From contig NZ_FOUJ01000001.1 in NCBI RefSeq assembly GCF_900114835.1, positions 558,001 through 622,000 on the forward strand: 64,000 bases of DNA, written 5' to 3'. Of this stretch, positions 1-9,263 are shown one piece after another. The number at the start of each line of letters is the position of its first letter. Position 1 is the first letter of the stretch. Under the pieces are notes generated by a model. The model saw only the letters and a program-made list of their open reading frames with translations. It made no database searches and was not told the DNA's origin. The translations under genes were made by a program, and so were the position numbers. The stretch comes from Methanolobus profundi (lineage in GTDB: Archaea > Halobacteriota > Methanosarcinia > Methanosarcinales > Methanosarcinaceae).

Positions 1-205
1 GCATATTCTCTGATGCGGTCAGTGTTGCTCTTGTTACCGGGCAATCCTCTGGCATTATTCCATCAGTGGGGATCACTGGTGTGGGATTCATCATTTCAGG
101 ATGTCCACAATAGTAAGCGGTTCCAACTCTTGCTCTTCCCTGTACTCCTGCACATTTCGAAAATAGGGGAATATGTTTTCTATAGTTGCATTTTGAGCAG
201 TTCAT
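1..205 (-). CDS. Partial cysteine-rich hypothetical protein (runs off left edge)
   Basis: Reading from an ATG at 205-203 on the minus strand, an open frame of 68 codons runs to the window edge with no stop. It starts MNCSKCNYRKH and contains a CxxC pair at residues 3-6, then isolated Cys residues, a YYCGHPE segment and a PEDCP segment. The Cys spacing suggests a small metal- or Fe-S-binding protein, but I do not recognise the family. A purine-rich GGACGAG lies about 4 nt upstream of the ATG. The C-terminus is missing, so its length is unknown. The competing frame on the plus strand has no plausible start or composition. Confidence 0.6.
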   Translation of the reverse strand, partial: MNCSKCNYRKHIPLFSKCAGVQGRARVGTAYYCGHPEMMNPTPVIPTDGIMPEDCPVTRATLTASENM

Positions 206-614
206 TTTTCTCGTCCTTGTTTTTCACAACCATATGATTGGAATGTTCTTATATTAGATCATTATCTTCTCAGAAACCGAGATTGATATTTAATAGAAAT
301 ATATTTATTTTTGAATTAAATGATTATATGTATTTGATCATATTTATGCCGATCGCTTTAGACTTCTATTTATATATTATTGTGTATATTTTTTAGATTT
401 AGGCTGGCATATTTTATATAGTATGCAGATAAATAAGTAAATGGTAAAAGGGGAGCTAATATTACCACCACCATCTCATTATTGTACCATACCAACCAGT
501 TTTTCATATTTTGAGAACACGGGGCTCCCCGATTACTTTTAACCAATACTTTTTCTGCATGACGGCCAAAAATATAAAATCATATGGAGTTCTTCTTCAT
601 GTCGGGGATCGATA
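206..614. other. Intergenic region with a GC-rich inverted repeat in A+T-rich DNA
   Basis: I see no gene in these 400 bases, which separate the minus-strand edge gene from the plus-strand gene at 615. The stretch 300-420 is very A+T-rich with several TATA-like runs. A perfect 7-bp inverted repeat, GGGGAGC at 450-456 and GCTCCCC at 524-530, encloses 67 bases and ends about 85 nt before the next start. It could fold in a leader transcript. Confidence 0.4.
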
Positions 615-1046
615 ATGGAAAAAAATCTTTCTTATGCTTTACTGATCATTACTGTTGGTATACTTATAGGTTTCAGCGGGAATATCTGGTCATGTGGACC
701 TGTTCAGGTAGAAGGTCTACTGGTAGTGGAAGGGGTTTCATCTATGGGTCTTGCAGAGAATAACAGTTCTGTCACCATTTACACGTACGAGTTCACTCTC
801 TATAACAGTGGGCAGGAAGATGTCTATGTAACATCAGTTGAGCCGATACTGGCCGATAGTCCCTATATTCTCACCTCACAGGATTCTGTGCTTCAGGATA
901 TCAATGGGTATGTGGAAGCAGGTTCATCTATGAATGTAGGAGGTACTGTTGAGCTCTTTACAGAAGGTATGTCCAAGGAAGAGATCATGGACCTTGAACC
1001 CATAGTAAATGTGCGTGTATCTTCAACAGAAACTATGCCTATTTGA
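615..1046 (+). CDS. Small secreted or membrane-anchored hypothetical protein
   Basis: 143 aa. The N-terminus has a short charged start (MEKN) then one hydrophobic segment at about residues 6-27 ending in FSGNIW, so the protein is either secreted or held by a single N-terminal helix. The rest (about 35-143) is polar and beta-rich, with segments such as YEFTLYNSGQEDVYV that resemble archaeal Ig-like/CARDB-type exodomains. GGGG lies about 9 nt upstream of the ATG. It stands alone between divergent or unrelated neighbours. No catalytic motif is visible and I do not recognise the family. Confidence 0.6.
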   Translation: MEKNLSYALLIITVGILIGFSGNIWSCGPVQVEGLLVVEGVSSMGLAENNSSVTIYTYEFTLYNSGQEDVYVTSVEPILADSPYILTSQDSVLQDINGYVEAGSSMNVGGTVELFTEGMSKEEIMDLEPIVNVRVSSTETMPI

Positions 1047-1184
1047 GCTATGATGCTGACCTGTGATCCTTAAGGTCTTTATTGTCATTTTATCTTGTTC
1101 TCGAACAGTCATCTGGCGAAAAAGTGAATGACCATGGATATATAATTAAATGTCATAAGGCCTATTATACGCGCAGGTGTTAAA

Positions 1185-1640
1185 ATGAAGCTTGAACAGA
1201 ATGATAAGGATAAGGTAGTATCAATAGTGGCATCACGCTATTTCTCAGAACAGGGTTGGAAATGGGTCGATCTTAACTCCGAGATATCAAAGATACACAA
1301 GGCATATGATGACCTGAAAGATCAGTATGCTGCTTATCCTTATATGAGCAGGGACTGGTATGTAAGTAATTCTGCTAACAAGAGCATCCATATGTGTGAA
1401 AGCTGGGATGATCTGAGCAGTCTTGTGGAATTCCTCGATGCTTTTGGCGAGCACTTCGATTTCCTTGTGAAGGATACAAAGAAATCACTGTGCATAGCAA
1501 GCACTGATGGATATCTGACGCCTGAACAGAAAACTGCTATATCAACTGCACGCCGATCAAGGTACAATGTATTTGTATTCAGGGTCGATGTACCTGATGA
1601 TATCGAGTTCGAGCTTATGCAGATAGGCGGAGGCATGTAA
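1185..1640 (+). CDS. Hypothetical cytoplasmic protein, 151 aa
   Basis: The ATG at 1185 is preceded by AGGTG at a normal spacing. The 151-aa product is soluble, mixed charge and rich in Trp, Asp and Lys, with no signal peptide or membrane helix. Its C-terminal part (about 95-150) alternates hydrophobic and charged residues as an alpha/beta domain would (SLCIASTDGYLTPEQKTAI, then YNVFVFRVDVPDD). I do not recognise the family. The antisense frame across the same bases lacks a ribosome site and looks like a shadow. Confidence 0.6.
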   Translation: MKLEQNDKDKVVSIVASRYFSEQGWKWVDLNSEISKIHKAYDDLKDQYAAYPYMSRDWYVSNSANKSIHMCESWDDLSSLVEFLDAFGEHFDFLVKDTKKSLCIASTDGYLTPEQKTAISTARRSRYNVFVFRVDVPDDIEFELMQIGGGM

Positions 1641-1846
1641 TTACTGCTTCATCCATCGAAACATTCATATCTTGTGTGTACTATTTCGGCCTACTTTTAT
1701 ATAGTATATATCTGTATTATACCCGACGTGGTTACAATTATGTAGCAGGCCGTAATGTAAGCGACATGTTACTTCATTAATGATTACAAAATCGGATCGA
1801 TCAAAAATCGCATTTAAATAAACTATAATTTGAGAGGAGTTTTAAT

Positions 1847-3862
1847 ATGGAATCTTTAATTTATCTTGCCCCTCTTGCTGGTCTTATTAGTCTGGTATTC
1901 GCCGGCATCTTTGCGCGCAGTGTCCTCAAAGAGGATGCAGGCTCAGAGAAGATGCAGGAGATAGCAGGTGCCGTCCAGGAAGGTGCGATGGCATACTTGA
2001 ACCGTCAGTACAAAACAATAGCAGTAGTAGCTGTAATTCTTGCAGTTCTCATCTTTGTTCTCCTTCCAGATGGAGACAAGATCGCTATCGGTTTCCTTGT
2101 CGGTGCAATAAGCTCAGCAGCAGCAGGATACGTCGGTATGAACGTATCTGTAAGGGCTAACGTCAGAACTGCAAGTGCAGCATCAAAAGGATTACAGAAG
2201 GCAATGTCCGTTGCATTCCGCGGCGGAGCTGTCACAGGTCTTGCTGTGGTAGGTCTTGCACTTCTTGGTACAAGTGGTTTCTACATACTTTATCAGGATG
2301 TAGACCTTGTAGTAGGATTTGGTTTCGGTGCAAGTCTTATCAGTCTCTTCGCAAGGGTTGGCGGTGGAATTTTCACCAAGGCAGCCGATGTCGGAGCAGA
2401 CCTTGTAGGTAAGGTCGAAGCAGGAATTCCTGAAGATGACCCACGTAATGCAGGTGTAATTGCTGATAACGTAGGTGACAATGTAGGTGACTGTGCCGGT
2501 ATGGGTGCTGACCTCTTTGAAACATATGTAGTAACAGTTCTTGCATCAATGCTTCTTGGATCACTTGTCCTTGATACATACTCAAACGCAATTCTTTACC
2601 CACTCATTCTTGGTGCAGTGGCAATTTTCGCTTCCATCATTTCCGTCTTCTTCGTGAAGGTCGGCAGCGATGGAAAGATCATGAAAGCTCTATATAAAGG
2701 AGTAGCAGTTTCTGCACTTCTCTGTCTTGTTGCTTTCTACTTCGTTACAACTTCCCTCATGGGTGACCTTACATTCTACTACGCAGCTTTAGTAGGTGTA
2801 ATAATTATGGTTCTCATGGTGGTATTCACAGAATATTACACTTCAACATCATTCCGTCCGGTAAAGACGATCGCTGCAGCATCTGAAACAGGTGCAGGTA
2901 CAAACGTTATTTCCGGTCTTGCAATTGGTTTTGAAAGTACCGCACTTCCTGTGATCATCATTATTGTTGGTATCCTGTCCTCATACTTCATTGTAGGTGG
3001 AGCAGCAGATCCGGCAATTGGTATCTATGGTATTGCAATTGCAGCAGCTGCAATGCTTTCAACAACTGGTATGATCGTAGCACTTGACTCATACGGTCCT
3101 ATTACTGACAATGCAGGCGGTATCGCTGAAATGGCAGGTATGCCTTCCAATGTCCGTAAGATCACCGATGCACTTGACGCAGTAGGTAACACCACAAAGG
3201 CAGTTACCAAGGGATATGCCATAGGTTCGGCAGCACTTGGTGCTCTGGCTCTGTTCGCAGATTACAGACACAAGGTCGACCTCAGTGGTGCAGATCTCAG
3301 TCTTGACCAGCCTCTGGTCCTTGTAGGTCTCTTCATTGGTGGACTGCTTCCATTCGTATTCAGTGCAGTTACAATGAGAGCTGTGGGTAAAGCAGCTTTC
3401 GAGATCGTGAACGAAGTTCGTCGCCAGTTCCGTGAAATTCCAGGTATCATGGAAGGAACCGGAAAGCCTGAATACGGCAAGTGTGTCGATATCGTTACAG
3501 CAGCAGCTATCCGTGAGATGGCTATCCCTGGTTTCCTTGCTATAGCCACACCACTTGCAGTTGGACTTATACTTGGTCCTGCAGCTCTTGGTGGTCTTCT
3601 TATCGGTATCATTGTCTGTGGTCTTTTGCTTGCACTCACAATGGATAACGGTGGTGGAGCATGGGACAATGCAAAGAAGCTCATTGAAGACGGAGAACAC
3701 GGTGGAAAAGGCTCAGAAGCTCACAAGGCAGCTGTTGTCGGTGACACTGTTGGTGACCCATTCAAGGACACATCCGGACCTGCACTTAACGCTCTGATCA
3801 AGGTAGTGAACATGGTAGCGATCCTGTTCGCATCACTGTTCATCGGTGCAGGACTGTTCTAA
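1847..3862 (+). CDS. hppA: Membrane-bound proton-translocating pyrophosphatase
   Basis: 671 aa with about 16 membrane segments, the usual length of the family. The enzyme hydrolyses pyrophosphate and pumps cations out across the membrane. The substrate motif [11 protein letters not shown] (about residue 180) is followed by acidic EDDPRN and [11 protein letters not shown] segments. GNTTKA near residue 447 carries Lys at the position that separates K+-independent (Lys) from K+-dependent (Ala) enzymes, so I predict a K+-independent H+ pump. The start has GAGAGG just upstream. A strong TATA-like run at about 1694-1710 suggests a leader of roughly 110-130 nt. It is monocistronic, ending at a clear hairpin terminator. 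Confidence 0.97.
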   Translation: MESLIYLAPLAGLISLVFAGIFARSVLKEDAGSEKMQEIAGAVQEGAMAYLNRQYKTIAVVAVILAVLIFVLLPDGDKIAIGFLVGAISSAAAGYVGMNVSVRANVRTASAASKGLQKAMSVAFRGGAVTGLAVVGLALLGTSGFYILYQDVDLVVGFGFGASLISLFARVGGGIFTKAADVGADLVGKVEAGIPEDDPRNAGVIADNVGDNVGDCAGMGADLFETYVVTVLASMLLGSLVLDTYSNAILYPLILGAVAIFASIISVFFVKVGSDGKIMKALYKGVAVSALLCLVAFYFVTTSLMGDLTFYYAALVGVIIMVLMVVFTEYYTSTSFRPVKTIAAASETGAGTNVISGLAIGFESTALPVIIIIVGILSSYFIVGGAADPAIGIYGIAIAAAAMLSTTGMIVALDSYGPITDNAGGIAEMAGMPSNVRKITDALDAVGNTTKAVTKGYAIGSAALGALALFADYRHKVDLSGADLSLDQPLVLVGLFIGGLLPFVFSAVTMRAVGKAAFEIVNEVRRQFREIPGIMEGTGKPEYGKCVDIVTAAAIREMAIPGFLAIATPLAVGLILGPAALGGLLIGIIVCGLLLALTMDNGGGAWDNAKKLIEDGEHGGKGSEAHKAAVVGDTVGDPFKDTSGPALNALIKVVNMVAILFASLFIGAGLF

Positions 3863-3886
3863 AACTAAAACAAAGAATAATTTGTG

Positions 3887-3921
3887 TTTCCGGCAAAAGC
3901 CGGAAATTCTTTCTCTTTTTT
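3887..3921 (+). terminator. Hairpin terminator after hppA
   Basis: TTTCCGGC (3887-3894), loop AAAA, GCCGGAAA (3899-3906), then a T-rich tract to 3921. The 8-bp perfect stem lies 25 nt after the hppA stop. Confidence 0.75.
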
Positions 3922-4021
3922 AAATATTCTATTATGACCGTTCATTCAGGATATGATCTTGAAGGTCAATAGAAAAAGCTCAGTTGCTTTCAGATGATAT
4001 TATTTCTTCAGATCAACTGAT

Positions 4022-4055
4022 AAAAAAAGAAATGACTGGTCAGGAAACTTCCTGA
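4022..4055 (-). terminator. Hairpin terminator of the 59-aa membrane protein gene
   Basis: On the minus strand TCAGGAA, a 2-nt loop and TTCCTGA (plus-strand 4040-4055) are followed by a run of seven T (plus-strand A run at 4022-4028). It lies directly after the stop of the gene at 4059-4238. Confidence 0.6.
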
Positions 4056-4058
4056 TGA

Positions 4059-4238
4059 CTATTTTCTTCCAATCAAATAGTAAGCTGCTGCTCCCAAGAT
4101 TCCAAAGATGAAAGCTACAATTATCCAGAGAGCTTTCTTGATCGGATCAAGTCCTTTGTTATTGGTGAAGATATCATATACTACCCAAATGAACGATGCC
4201 AGTACGATCAATCCCCATATATTATACAACATTGACAT
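4059..4238 (-). CDS. Small two-helix membrane protein (PLDc_N-like)
   Basis: 59 aa starting MSMLYNIWGL and ending YYLIGRK. Two hydrophobic helices (about 4-22 and 37-56) flank a short charged loop, YDIFTNNKGLDPIKKALW. This layout is that of the PLDc_N/short membrane-protein family (helix, D-x-Kn loop, W, helix with tyrosines), whose role is unknown. A strong ribosome site GAGGTG sits 8 nt before the ATG, and a hairpin terminator follows the stop, so the gene is self-contained. It is easy to overlook because of its size and because a spurious plus-strand frame overlaps it. Confidence 0.75.
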   Translation of the reverse strand: MSMLYNIWGLIVLASFIWVVYDIFTNNKGLDPIKKALWIIVAFIFGILGAAAYYLIGRK

Positions 4239-4451
4239 ATATTTTCACCTCAAAAATGATAGCCACTGCTATCATATATATTTTTCTGGGATATTTCATG
4301 AGCAGTAGTAATAAAATTGACGAGCATGTGGTAAAATTTTAATAGTTGGCATCTATCTGCTTTGCGACCTGATTATTTGGTTACTGCTAAAGCTAAGCTT
4401 CCTTTATTGAATTAAGCAACTGAAAAGTGCTATAGAAAAGAGTTACATGTT

Positions 4452-4539
4452 TTGCACGGGTGGTTGGGTTTAATGTATTTGGGGAGTGGGGTTTAAGTGT
4501 GGGAGTGGGTTTAGTGTATGAAAAGAGCCACCCGCGCAA
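4452..4539 (-). repeat. 12-bp inverted repeat enclosing G/T-only tandem repeats
   Basis: Arms TTGCACGGGTGG (4452-4463) and CCACCCGCGCAA (4528-4539) pair except at one position, which is A-C on the plus strand but G-U on the minus strand, so only a minus-strand RNA would be fully paired. The 64-base interior is nearly free of C on the plus strand and repeats GGGTTTAAGTGT, GGGAGTGGGTTTAGTGT and GGGTTTAATGTATTTGGGGAGT. The surrounding 4240-4698 holds no other gene I can support. Confidence 0.5.
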
Positions 4540-4698
4540 TAACAAATTGAAAAAAGCAATCAAGATATTTAAGTTTTATGATTTAACTCTGCGTCTTCCG
4601 ATGTTGATAATTTATTTTATTTGTTGCCATTTTGCACATTTAGTATGGGATGCAAATAAATATAAGTGTGACATAGGGACTTCATTAGGAGCTATATA

Positions 4699-5607
4699 AT
4701 GGTCGAAGACATTGGAACAGTCATTAATAAGGGGTTCAGTACCTGGAAAAGGAACCTTAATATCTGTGTTCCTTACATACTTGAAATGATAACAGCCGCA
4801 TTTTTACTGATCATTGCAACGGTAGTCTTTATAATTATATTCATTATGCCATTGGTCTCACAGCAAAACCTTGATCCTGAGGCTCTTACTCCTGATGTAA
4901 TGCTGAACCTGGTCGATTCCTTGTTCTCCGAGAGTCTCTTCTTGCTGATCGTAGCAGGACTTGTATTCCTTCTGCTCTACATGTTGTTCTCTTCTTTCTT
5001 TACAGCCGGAGCTATAGGTATGGCAAAGAAGGCATCCGAGGAAGGAAATACGAGCATAAACGATATGTTCCGAGCAGGCAGTGAGAACTTTCTCAACCTT
5101 TTCTTAACAAATGTACTCATATCGCTACTCACAATTGTTGGTCTGGTCTTCTTGGTACCCGGTATAGTCTCCATAGGGGATGTAAGTCTTTTCTTAGCAA
5201 ATCCTGAAAGTGAAGCAGCCGGAGTTACATTACTGATGCTGGGGATACTTGCATGGACACTTTACATGATAGTGCTCAATATTCTTCTTTTCTTCACAAG
5301 CTATGCATTGGTCATTGATGAGCTTGACCCGATAAGTGCGGTCGAAAGATCCCTTTCTTTCTTCAGGAATAATATATCATCTGTAATCCTTATCTGGCTC
5401 TTTGTGATGGCAATAGGCATACTACTCGCAATAATAGGTGAGATGCTATCCAGTGTGGATGTGATAGCTCAGCTATGGTCCTTTGCACAATCCATTTTGA
5501 GCATCGTAGTTATACAGCCACTTGTCACAGTCTGGCTTACACGCTTCTATCTTAACAGGACAGAAAGGAAGCTCTATTCCTTTGAAGAATATATGTTGGA
5601 CTACTGA
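4699..5607 (+). CDS. Multi-span membrane protein of unknown function (DUF7847/GDPD_2-like)
   Basis: 302 aa with about six hydrophobic segments (near residues 25-50, 70-98, 135-160, 172-200, 232-250, 255-280) and short polar loops. It starts at ATG 4699 with AGGAGC about 7 nt upstream. The pattern of long helices interrupted by amphipathic stretches (INDMFRAGSENFLNLF and ISAVERSLSFFRNN) matches the membrane region found in glycerophosphodiester-phosphodiesterase-like and YciC-like archaeal membrane proteins, which have no assigned role. The 3' end overlaps the convergent thiolase gene by 7 bp. Family assignment is by pattern only. Confidence 0.8.
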   Translation: MVEDIGTVINKGFSTWKRNLNICVPYILEMITAAFLLIIATVVFIIIFIMPLVSQQNLDPEALTPDVMLNLVDSLFSESLFLLIVAGLVFLLLYMLFSSFFTAGAIGMAKKASEEGNTSINDMFRAGSENFLNLFLTNVLISLLTIVGLVFLVPGIVSIGDVSLFLANPESEAAGVTLLMLGILAWTLYMIVLNILLFFTSYALVIDELDPISAVERSLSFFRNNISSVILIWLFVMAIGILLAIIGEMLSSVDVIAQLWSFAQSILSIVVIQPLVTVWLTRFYLNRTERKLYSFEEYMLDY

Positions 5608-6521
5608 TCCCTCTTAAGCAGTTTGCAGGCCTGGCATACATTCTCTGTACATGCCTGTCCGCATATGCTGCATTTAGAAAGTCCTTCCTGAGGGAACTCA
5701 CGTCCGAGTATGCCGGACATCTTATCAAAACCACTCAGAAGAGCGTATTTCGTACCGGGATGTTTTACTTCAAAATCATTGAGCATGACCCTTATCTCCC
5801 TTCTCATAGCTTCATGAGCATACGGACATCCGCCAAATCCCAGTGGCAGGTCATGAAGATATGCATAGAGAGCTATCTCTTTTTCAGGAATATGTCTCAG
5901 AGGTTTCATCCTCAGTACAAGTCCTTCCAGCTCTTTTGGAGGAGCAAGCCTGACCATACGTGAAACATCACCTTTCAGGTGGTTCAGGAGGATAGTTTGA
6001 GCCTCATCATCGAGATTATGTCCGATAGCCAGCTTTGTGGCACCAAGCTCCAGAGCTATCTTGTTCAAAAGTGATTTTCTAAGCACACCACAATAGCTGC
6101 ATGCTCCCTTCTCTCTCTGCTGGGGTGCGATCTCATCCATGGTGGTGTCATATTCATCTTTGAATGAACGTACAATATGTTTGATCCCAAGTCTCTCGGT
6201 CAGTTCCTTTGCAGACTGGATAGTATCAGGTCGATAACCTGCTATGCCTTCATCAATGGAAATGCCCACAAGCTCGATGTCAGGTCTTTTACCAAATATC
6301 TGATGCAGTATGTATAAAGTGGTACTACTGTCCTTACCACCGCTCAGTCCCACTGCGATCACTTCATTCTTTTTGACGCTGTAATGCTTTCTGATCGTAA
6401 GTTTTATCTTACGTTCAACGTCCTCTATGAAGTGTTTTTTGCACAGGTGCATACCTGAGTATTTCTGAAAAATAATAGCGTTATTGTTACATTTACTGCA
6501 TTTGATCGTTTTGGTATCCAT
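5601..6521 (-). CDS. ncsA: tRNA 2-thiolation enzyme, NcsA/TtuA family
   Basis: 306 aa. An N-terminal zinc finger (CSKC at about 8-11, CKKH near 28) precedes a PP-loop ATPase core with the pyrophosphate motif SGGKDSS (about 60-66). A central CSYCG (about 142) and a C-terminal zinc finger with CSICG and CQAC complete the signature of the TtuA/Ncs6 group. These enzymes adenylate a uridine of tRNA (position 34 or 54) and insert sulfur delivered by a ubiquitin-like carrier or an Fe-S cluster. The domain order and length are typical. The sequence does not decide between U34 and U54 as target, so the symbol is provisional. Convergent with the upstream membrane gene. Confidence 0.9.
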   Translation of the reverse strand: MDTKTIKCSKCNNNAIIFQKYSGMHLCKKHFIEDVERKIKLTIRKHYSVKKNEVIAVGLSGGKDSSTTLYILHQIFGKRPDIELVGISIDEGIAGYRPDTIQSAKELTERLGIKHIVRSFKDEYDTTMDEIAPQQREKGACSYCGVLRKSLLNKIALELGATKLAIGHNLDDEAQTILLNHLKGDVSRMVRLAPPKELEGLVLRMKPLRHIPEKEIALYAYLHDLPLGFGGCPYAHEAMRREIRVMLNDFEVKHPGTKYALLSGFDKMSGILGREFPQEGLSKCSICGQACTENVCQACKLLKRDQ

Positions 6522-6679
6522 TCCTGTAAGGACAGGAGATCTTAATATATAAATCTATTATTGCCCAGAATTTCAGAGTGTCTGGCAGACCTTTATTGCA
6601 CGATATTTATTTTAAAACTAAAAAGCAAGAATTAAGTACTAATGGAATATTTTCATGCAAAACGTAAAGGAAAATAATA

Positions 6680-8020
6680 ATGGATATTCTGACGGATATT
6701 CCCATGTGGGCATTTTTGGCATCGGTTTTTGCCGGTTATCTATTGGGTGTTATCTCCGGTCTGGTGCCTGGTATCCACACCAACAACTTTGCTCTTATAC
6801 TTCTTGCATTCTCCCCTATACTTTCTGATCATGGTTTACCGGTGATCTGTATTGCTGCAATGATATTATCGAACAGCATCTCGCACACTTTCCACGATAT
6901 CATCCCATCTATCTTCCTTGGAGCACCCGGTGAGGATACAGCACTCGCAGTACTTCCCGGTCACACCCTGCTTCTTGAAGGTCAGGGTGCACAGGCTATT
7001 CGGCTTTCAGCTCTTGGAAGTGCCGGTTCTGTGGTCATATCACTTCTCACGGTGATCCCACTGTCATTTCTCTTTGTTAAAGGCTACCAGATCATTCAGG
7101 AGAATATGGCATACATTCTCATCTTTGTGGTCTTTGTAATGATCATGACTGAAAAAGGTGAATATCTCCGCGGAGAAGGAAGGATACATGTGTGGAGAAG
7201 AAGAGCCTTTGCGCTTATTCTCTTTGGAATGAGCGGTATGCTTGGTGTGCTCGCATTCAGGATGGACTATCTTTCCTATCCGCTGATAGGTTGGGGTGAA
7301 GGCTCAATATTACTTCCTCTGTTAAGCGGTCTTTTCGGTGCATCACAGCTGATCATAAGCCTGTTCTCTGACCCTGTAATTCCATTACAATATGATTCAA
7401 GACCGGACCTTGAAAGAAGTAAGGTCATTCGGGCTGTGGTCACTGGCAGTGTATTAGGTTCCATTGTGGCATGGTTGCCTGGAGTATCCTCGTCCATAGC
7501 AACTGTTTTTGCACGTATTTTTGTAAGGGGGGATGAAAGTTCAGGAGATAGGTCGGAGGATAATGAAGCTTTCCTGAGTTCCTCAAAAGAGTTCATTGTG
7601 TCAATTTCCGGTGTCAACACAAGTAATGCTATATTCGGACTGATGGCACTTGCGTTCATTGGTAAGACAAGGAGCGGCGCTATGGTAGCAATCGATGAAC
7701 TTTTAGGTGGAATATCTCTTGAGGCTTCGATCGTGGTGCTATTCCTGTGTGCAATACTCCTGACATCATTGCTGTCATATTTTTCTACGATACACCTTGG
7801 TGATAATATCCATCATTTGCTGGAAAATATCGACTATCCCAAACTTTGTTATGGGATCATCTTCTTCCTCGCAGTCATGGTATTGTTATCAACAGGAGTA
7901 TTCGGATTACTGATCTTCATCATAGCAATTCCAATTGGGATGCTCGCACCATTCCTTGAAGTTAAGAAGAGTCATTGTATGGGTGTGATCCTGTTACCTG
8001 TGATCATGTACTTTATCTAA
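6680..8020 (+). CDS. TctA-like integral membrane transporter (DUF112)
   Basis: 446 aa with about 11 hydrophobic segments. The N-terminal GLVPGIHTNNFALILLAF (about 27-45) is the glycine/proline signature of the TctA/DUF112 permease family, and a second copy of the fold begins near VTGSVLGSIVAWLPGVSSS (about 255). Bacterial TctA is the large permease of tripartite tricarboxylate transporters. Archaeal versions lack the TctB and TctC partners, as here, and their substrate is unknown. AAAGGA precedes the ATG. It abuts a convergent cupin gene with only 1 bp between the stops. Confidence 0.88.
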   Translation: MDILTDIPMWAFLASVFAGYLLGVISGLVPGIHTNNFALILLAFSPILSDHGLPVICIAAMILSNSISHTFHDIIPSIFLGAPGEDTALAVLPGHTLLLEGQGAQAIRLSALGSAGSVVISLLTVIPLSFLFVKGYQIIQENMAYILIFVVFVMIMTEKGEYLRGEGRIHVWRRRAFALILFGMSGMLGVLAFRMDYLSYPLIGWGEGSILLPLLSGLFGASQLIISLFSDPVIPLQYDSRPDLERSKVIRAVVTGSVLGSIVAWLPGVSSSIATVFARIFVRGDESSGDRSEDNEAFLSSSKEFIVSISGVNTSNAIFGLMALAFIGKTRSGAMVAIDELLGGISLEASIVVLFLCAILLTSLLSYFSTIHLGDNIHHLLENIDYPKLCYGIIFFLAVMVLLSTGVFGLLIFIIAIPIGMLAPFLEVKKSHCMGVILLPVIMYFI

Positions 8021-8021
8021 G

Positions 8022-8387
8022 CTATTCCAGAACTTCAGTATCATCATGTGAATAGGCAGGAGAACAGCAACATAGTATCCTGAGATCATCAGTACCTGTA
8101 TTCTTTATGTTATGTGAAACTCCGGGATGTATGCAGACAGAATCACCTGTTTCAACCTCTATGATCTTGTCATTCAGTGTCAACCATCCGGAACCTGAGA
8201 GTATATGGTATATCTCCTCAGTGATGTTGTGTCGGTGTAAAAGAGTAGAAGTTCCTGCAGGAACAGTGGCTTCAGCAACGCTCTGTGCAGAATTACCATG
8301 TATCTGAGGATGTATCAATTCCCTGATGGAAGAACCATCTTTTGTGATATAGGCTTCAACATCCCTGCAGGAAGTCTTTATGCTCAT
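8022..8387 (-). CDS. Cupin-domain protein
   Basis: 121 aa, a single small cupin barrel. Metal-binding motif 1 is visible as HRHNITEEIYHILSG (about 51-65: two His, one Glu, one His) and motif 2 near CIHPGVSHNI (about 86-95). Single-domain cupins bind a metal and a small metabolite, act as isomerases or dioxygenases, or serve as sensors. The substrate here is unknown. Convergent with the permease gene and 20 bp downstream of the CooC-like gene on the same strand, so the two may be co-transcribed. Confidence 0.85.
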   Translation of the reverse strand: MSIKTSCRDVEAYITKDGSSIRELIHPQIHGNSAQSVAEATVPAGTSTLLHRHNITEEIYHILSGSGWLTLNDKIIEVETGDSVCIHPGVSHNIKNTGTDDLRILCCCSPAYSHDDTEVLE

Positions 8388-8407
8388 GAATATCTGTAGC
8401 TCTAACT

Positions 8408-9187
8408 CTACTGAGCTTTATCTTCCTTCTCAAAGCCTGCTATCATCTCAAGCATCCGGTCCTTGATCTGCGCTACTGAATCGACCCATTTACCACCAAC
8501 GTCAATAGGTGCAAGACCGTTGAAATCAGCCTCCATAAGACCAGGGTCATATGCTACTTCCCCAAGGACAGGTATTCCAAGTTCTTCCAGTTTTGGTTTG
8601 ATATTTGCAGCAGTTCCTTTGTTGATGATCGCAGCGAGATGTTCTACATCGATACCCTCTGAAAGTTGCTTGATCCTCTGTGCTGTCTCGATCGATCTCA
8701 TTCCTGGCTCAACTACCACTATCATAAGGTCGATACCACGGGTTGTACCTCTTCCCAGATGCTCGATACCTGCTTCCATGTCAAGTATTACAGCACTGGT
8801 ATCCTTGAGGACCACATGTCTCAGAAAAGCCTTCAGGAATGCAGAGGCAGGACACATACAGCCACTTCCACCTCTTTCTATAGTTCCCATTACAAGCATT
8901 TTGACATTATCAGGTCCTACTACTCCGAACCTGTCCACAATATCGTCCACCTTGGGATTGAATTTGAACATTCCTCCCTTTTCACCAGCCCTTTCTTCTA
9001 TAAGGTCCTGATAATCTGTAAGTGGCTCAGGGGCTTTCTCTATCCCAAGTGAGGAAGCAAGGTTCATATCAGCATCGGCATCAATGGCAAGCACATCATA
9101 TCCATCTCTTGCCAGCATCCTTGCAAGGGTACCTGACAATGTTGTCTTACCTACTCCGCCTTTCCCGGTGACTGCAATTTTAACCAT
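8408..9187 (-). CDS. cooC: CooC-like nickel/CODH maturation ATPase (MinD/SIMIBI family)
   Basis: 259 aa from the ATG at 9187. The deviant Walker A KGGVGKTT lies at residues 8-15, followed by IDADAD. CMC within GSGCMCPAS (about 111-113) is the CxC that binds the metal at the CooC dimer interface. CooC ATPases help insert nickel into carbon monoxide dehydrogenase/acetyl-CoA synthase. A 20-residue longer frame exists, but family members begin M(V)KIAVTGKGG, and a TATA-like GATATAATT about 30 nt before this ATG would give a leaderless transcript. No CODH gene is in the window, so the client enzyme lies elsewhere. Confidence 0.85.
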   Translation of the reverse strand: MVKIAVTGKGGVGKTTLSGTLARMLARDGYDVLAIDADADMNLASSLGIEKAPEPLTDYQDLIEERAGEKGGMFKFNPKVDDIVDRFGVVGPDNVKMLVMGTIERGGSGCMCPASAFLKAFLRHVVLKDTSAVILDMEAGIEHLGRGTTRGIDLMIVVVEPGMRSIETAQRIKQLSEGIDVEHLAAIINKGTAANIKPKLEELGIPVLGEVAYDPGLMEADFNGLAPIDVGGKWVDSVAQIKDRMLEMIAGFEKEDKAQ

Positions 9188-9263
9188 GTTCAGAACTGAG
9201 TATCTATCAGAATTATATCTTCCGGTTGTATAGATGCTCATTTCCATCCTTTTTCATGGGAAT

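Noticed and set aside
13-237. Plus-strand frame of 74 codons at the left edge
   Set aside because: Hydrophobic, Phe/Leu/Ser-rich shadow of the minus-strand Cys-rich gene, without a ribosome site.
3089-3700. Antisense frames of 140-203 codons inside hppA
   Set aside because: They are antisense to the conserved pyrophosphatase motifs and have no ribosome site or recognisable content; long antisense frames follow from its codon bias.
4460-4699. Plus-strand frame of 79 codons before the 4699 gene
   Set aside because: Its first third is the G/T-only repeat inside the inverted repeat, and there is no ribosome site. I treat it as repeat DNA.
8463-9011. Plus-strand frame of 182 codons opposite cooC
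   Set aside because: Ser/Ile/Pro-rich antisense shadow of a gene with intact ATPase motifs.
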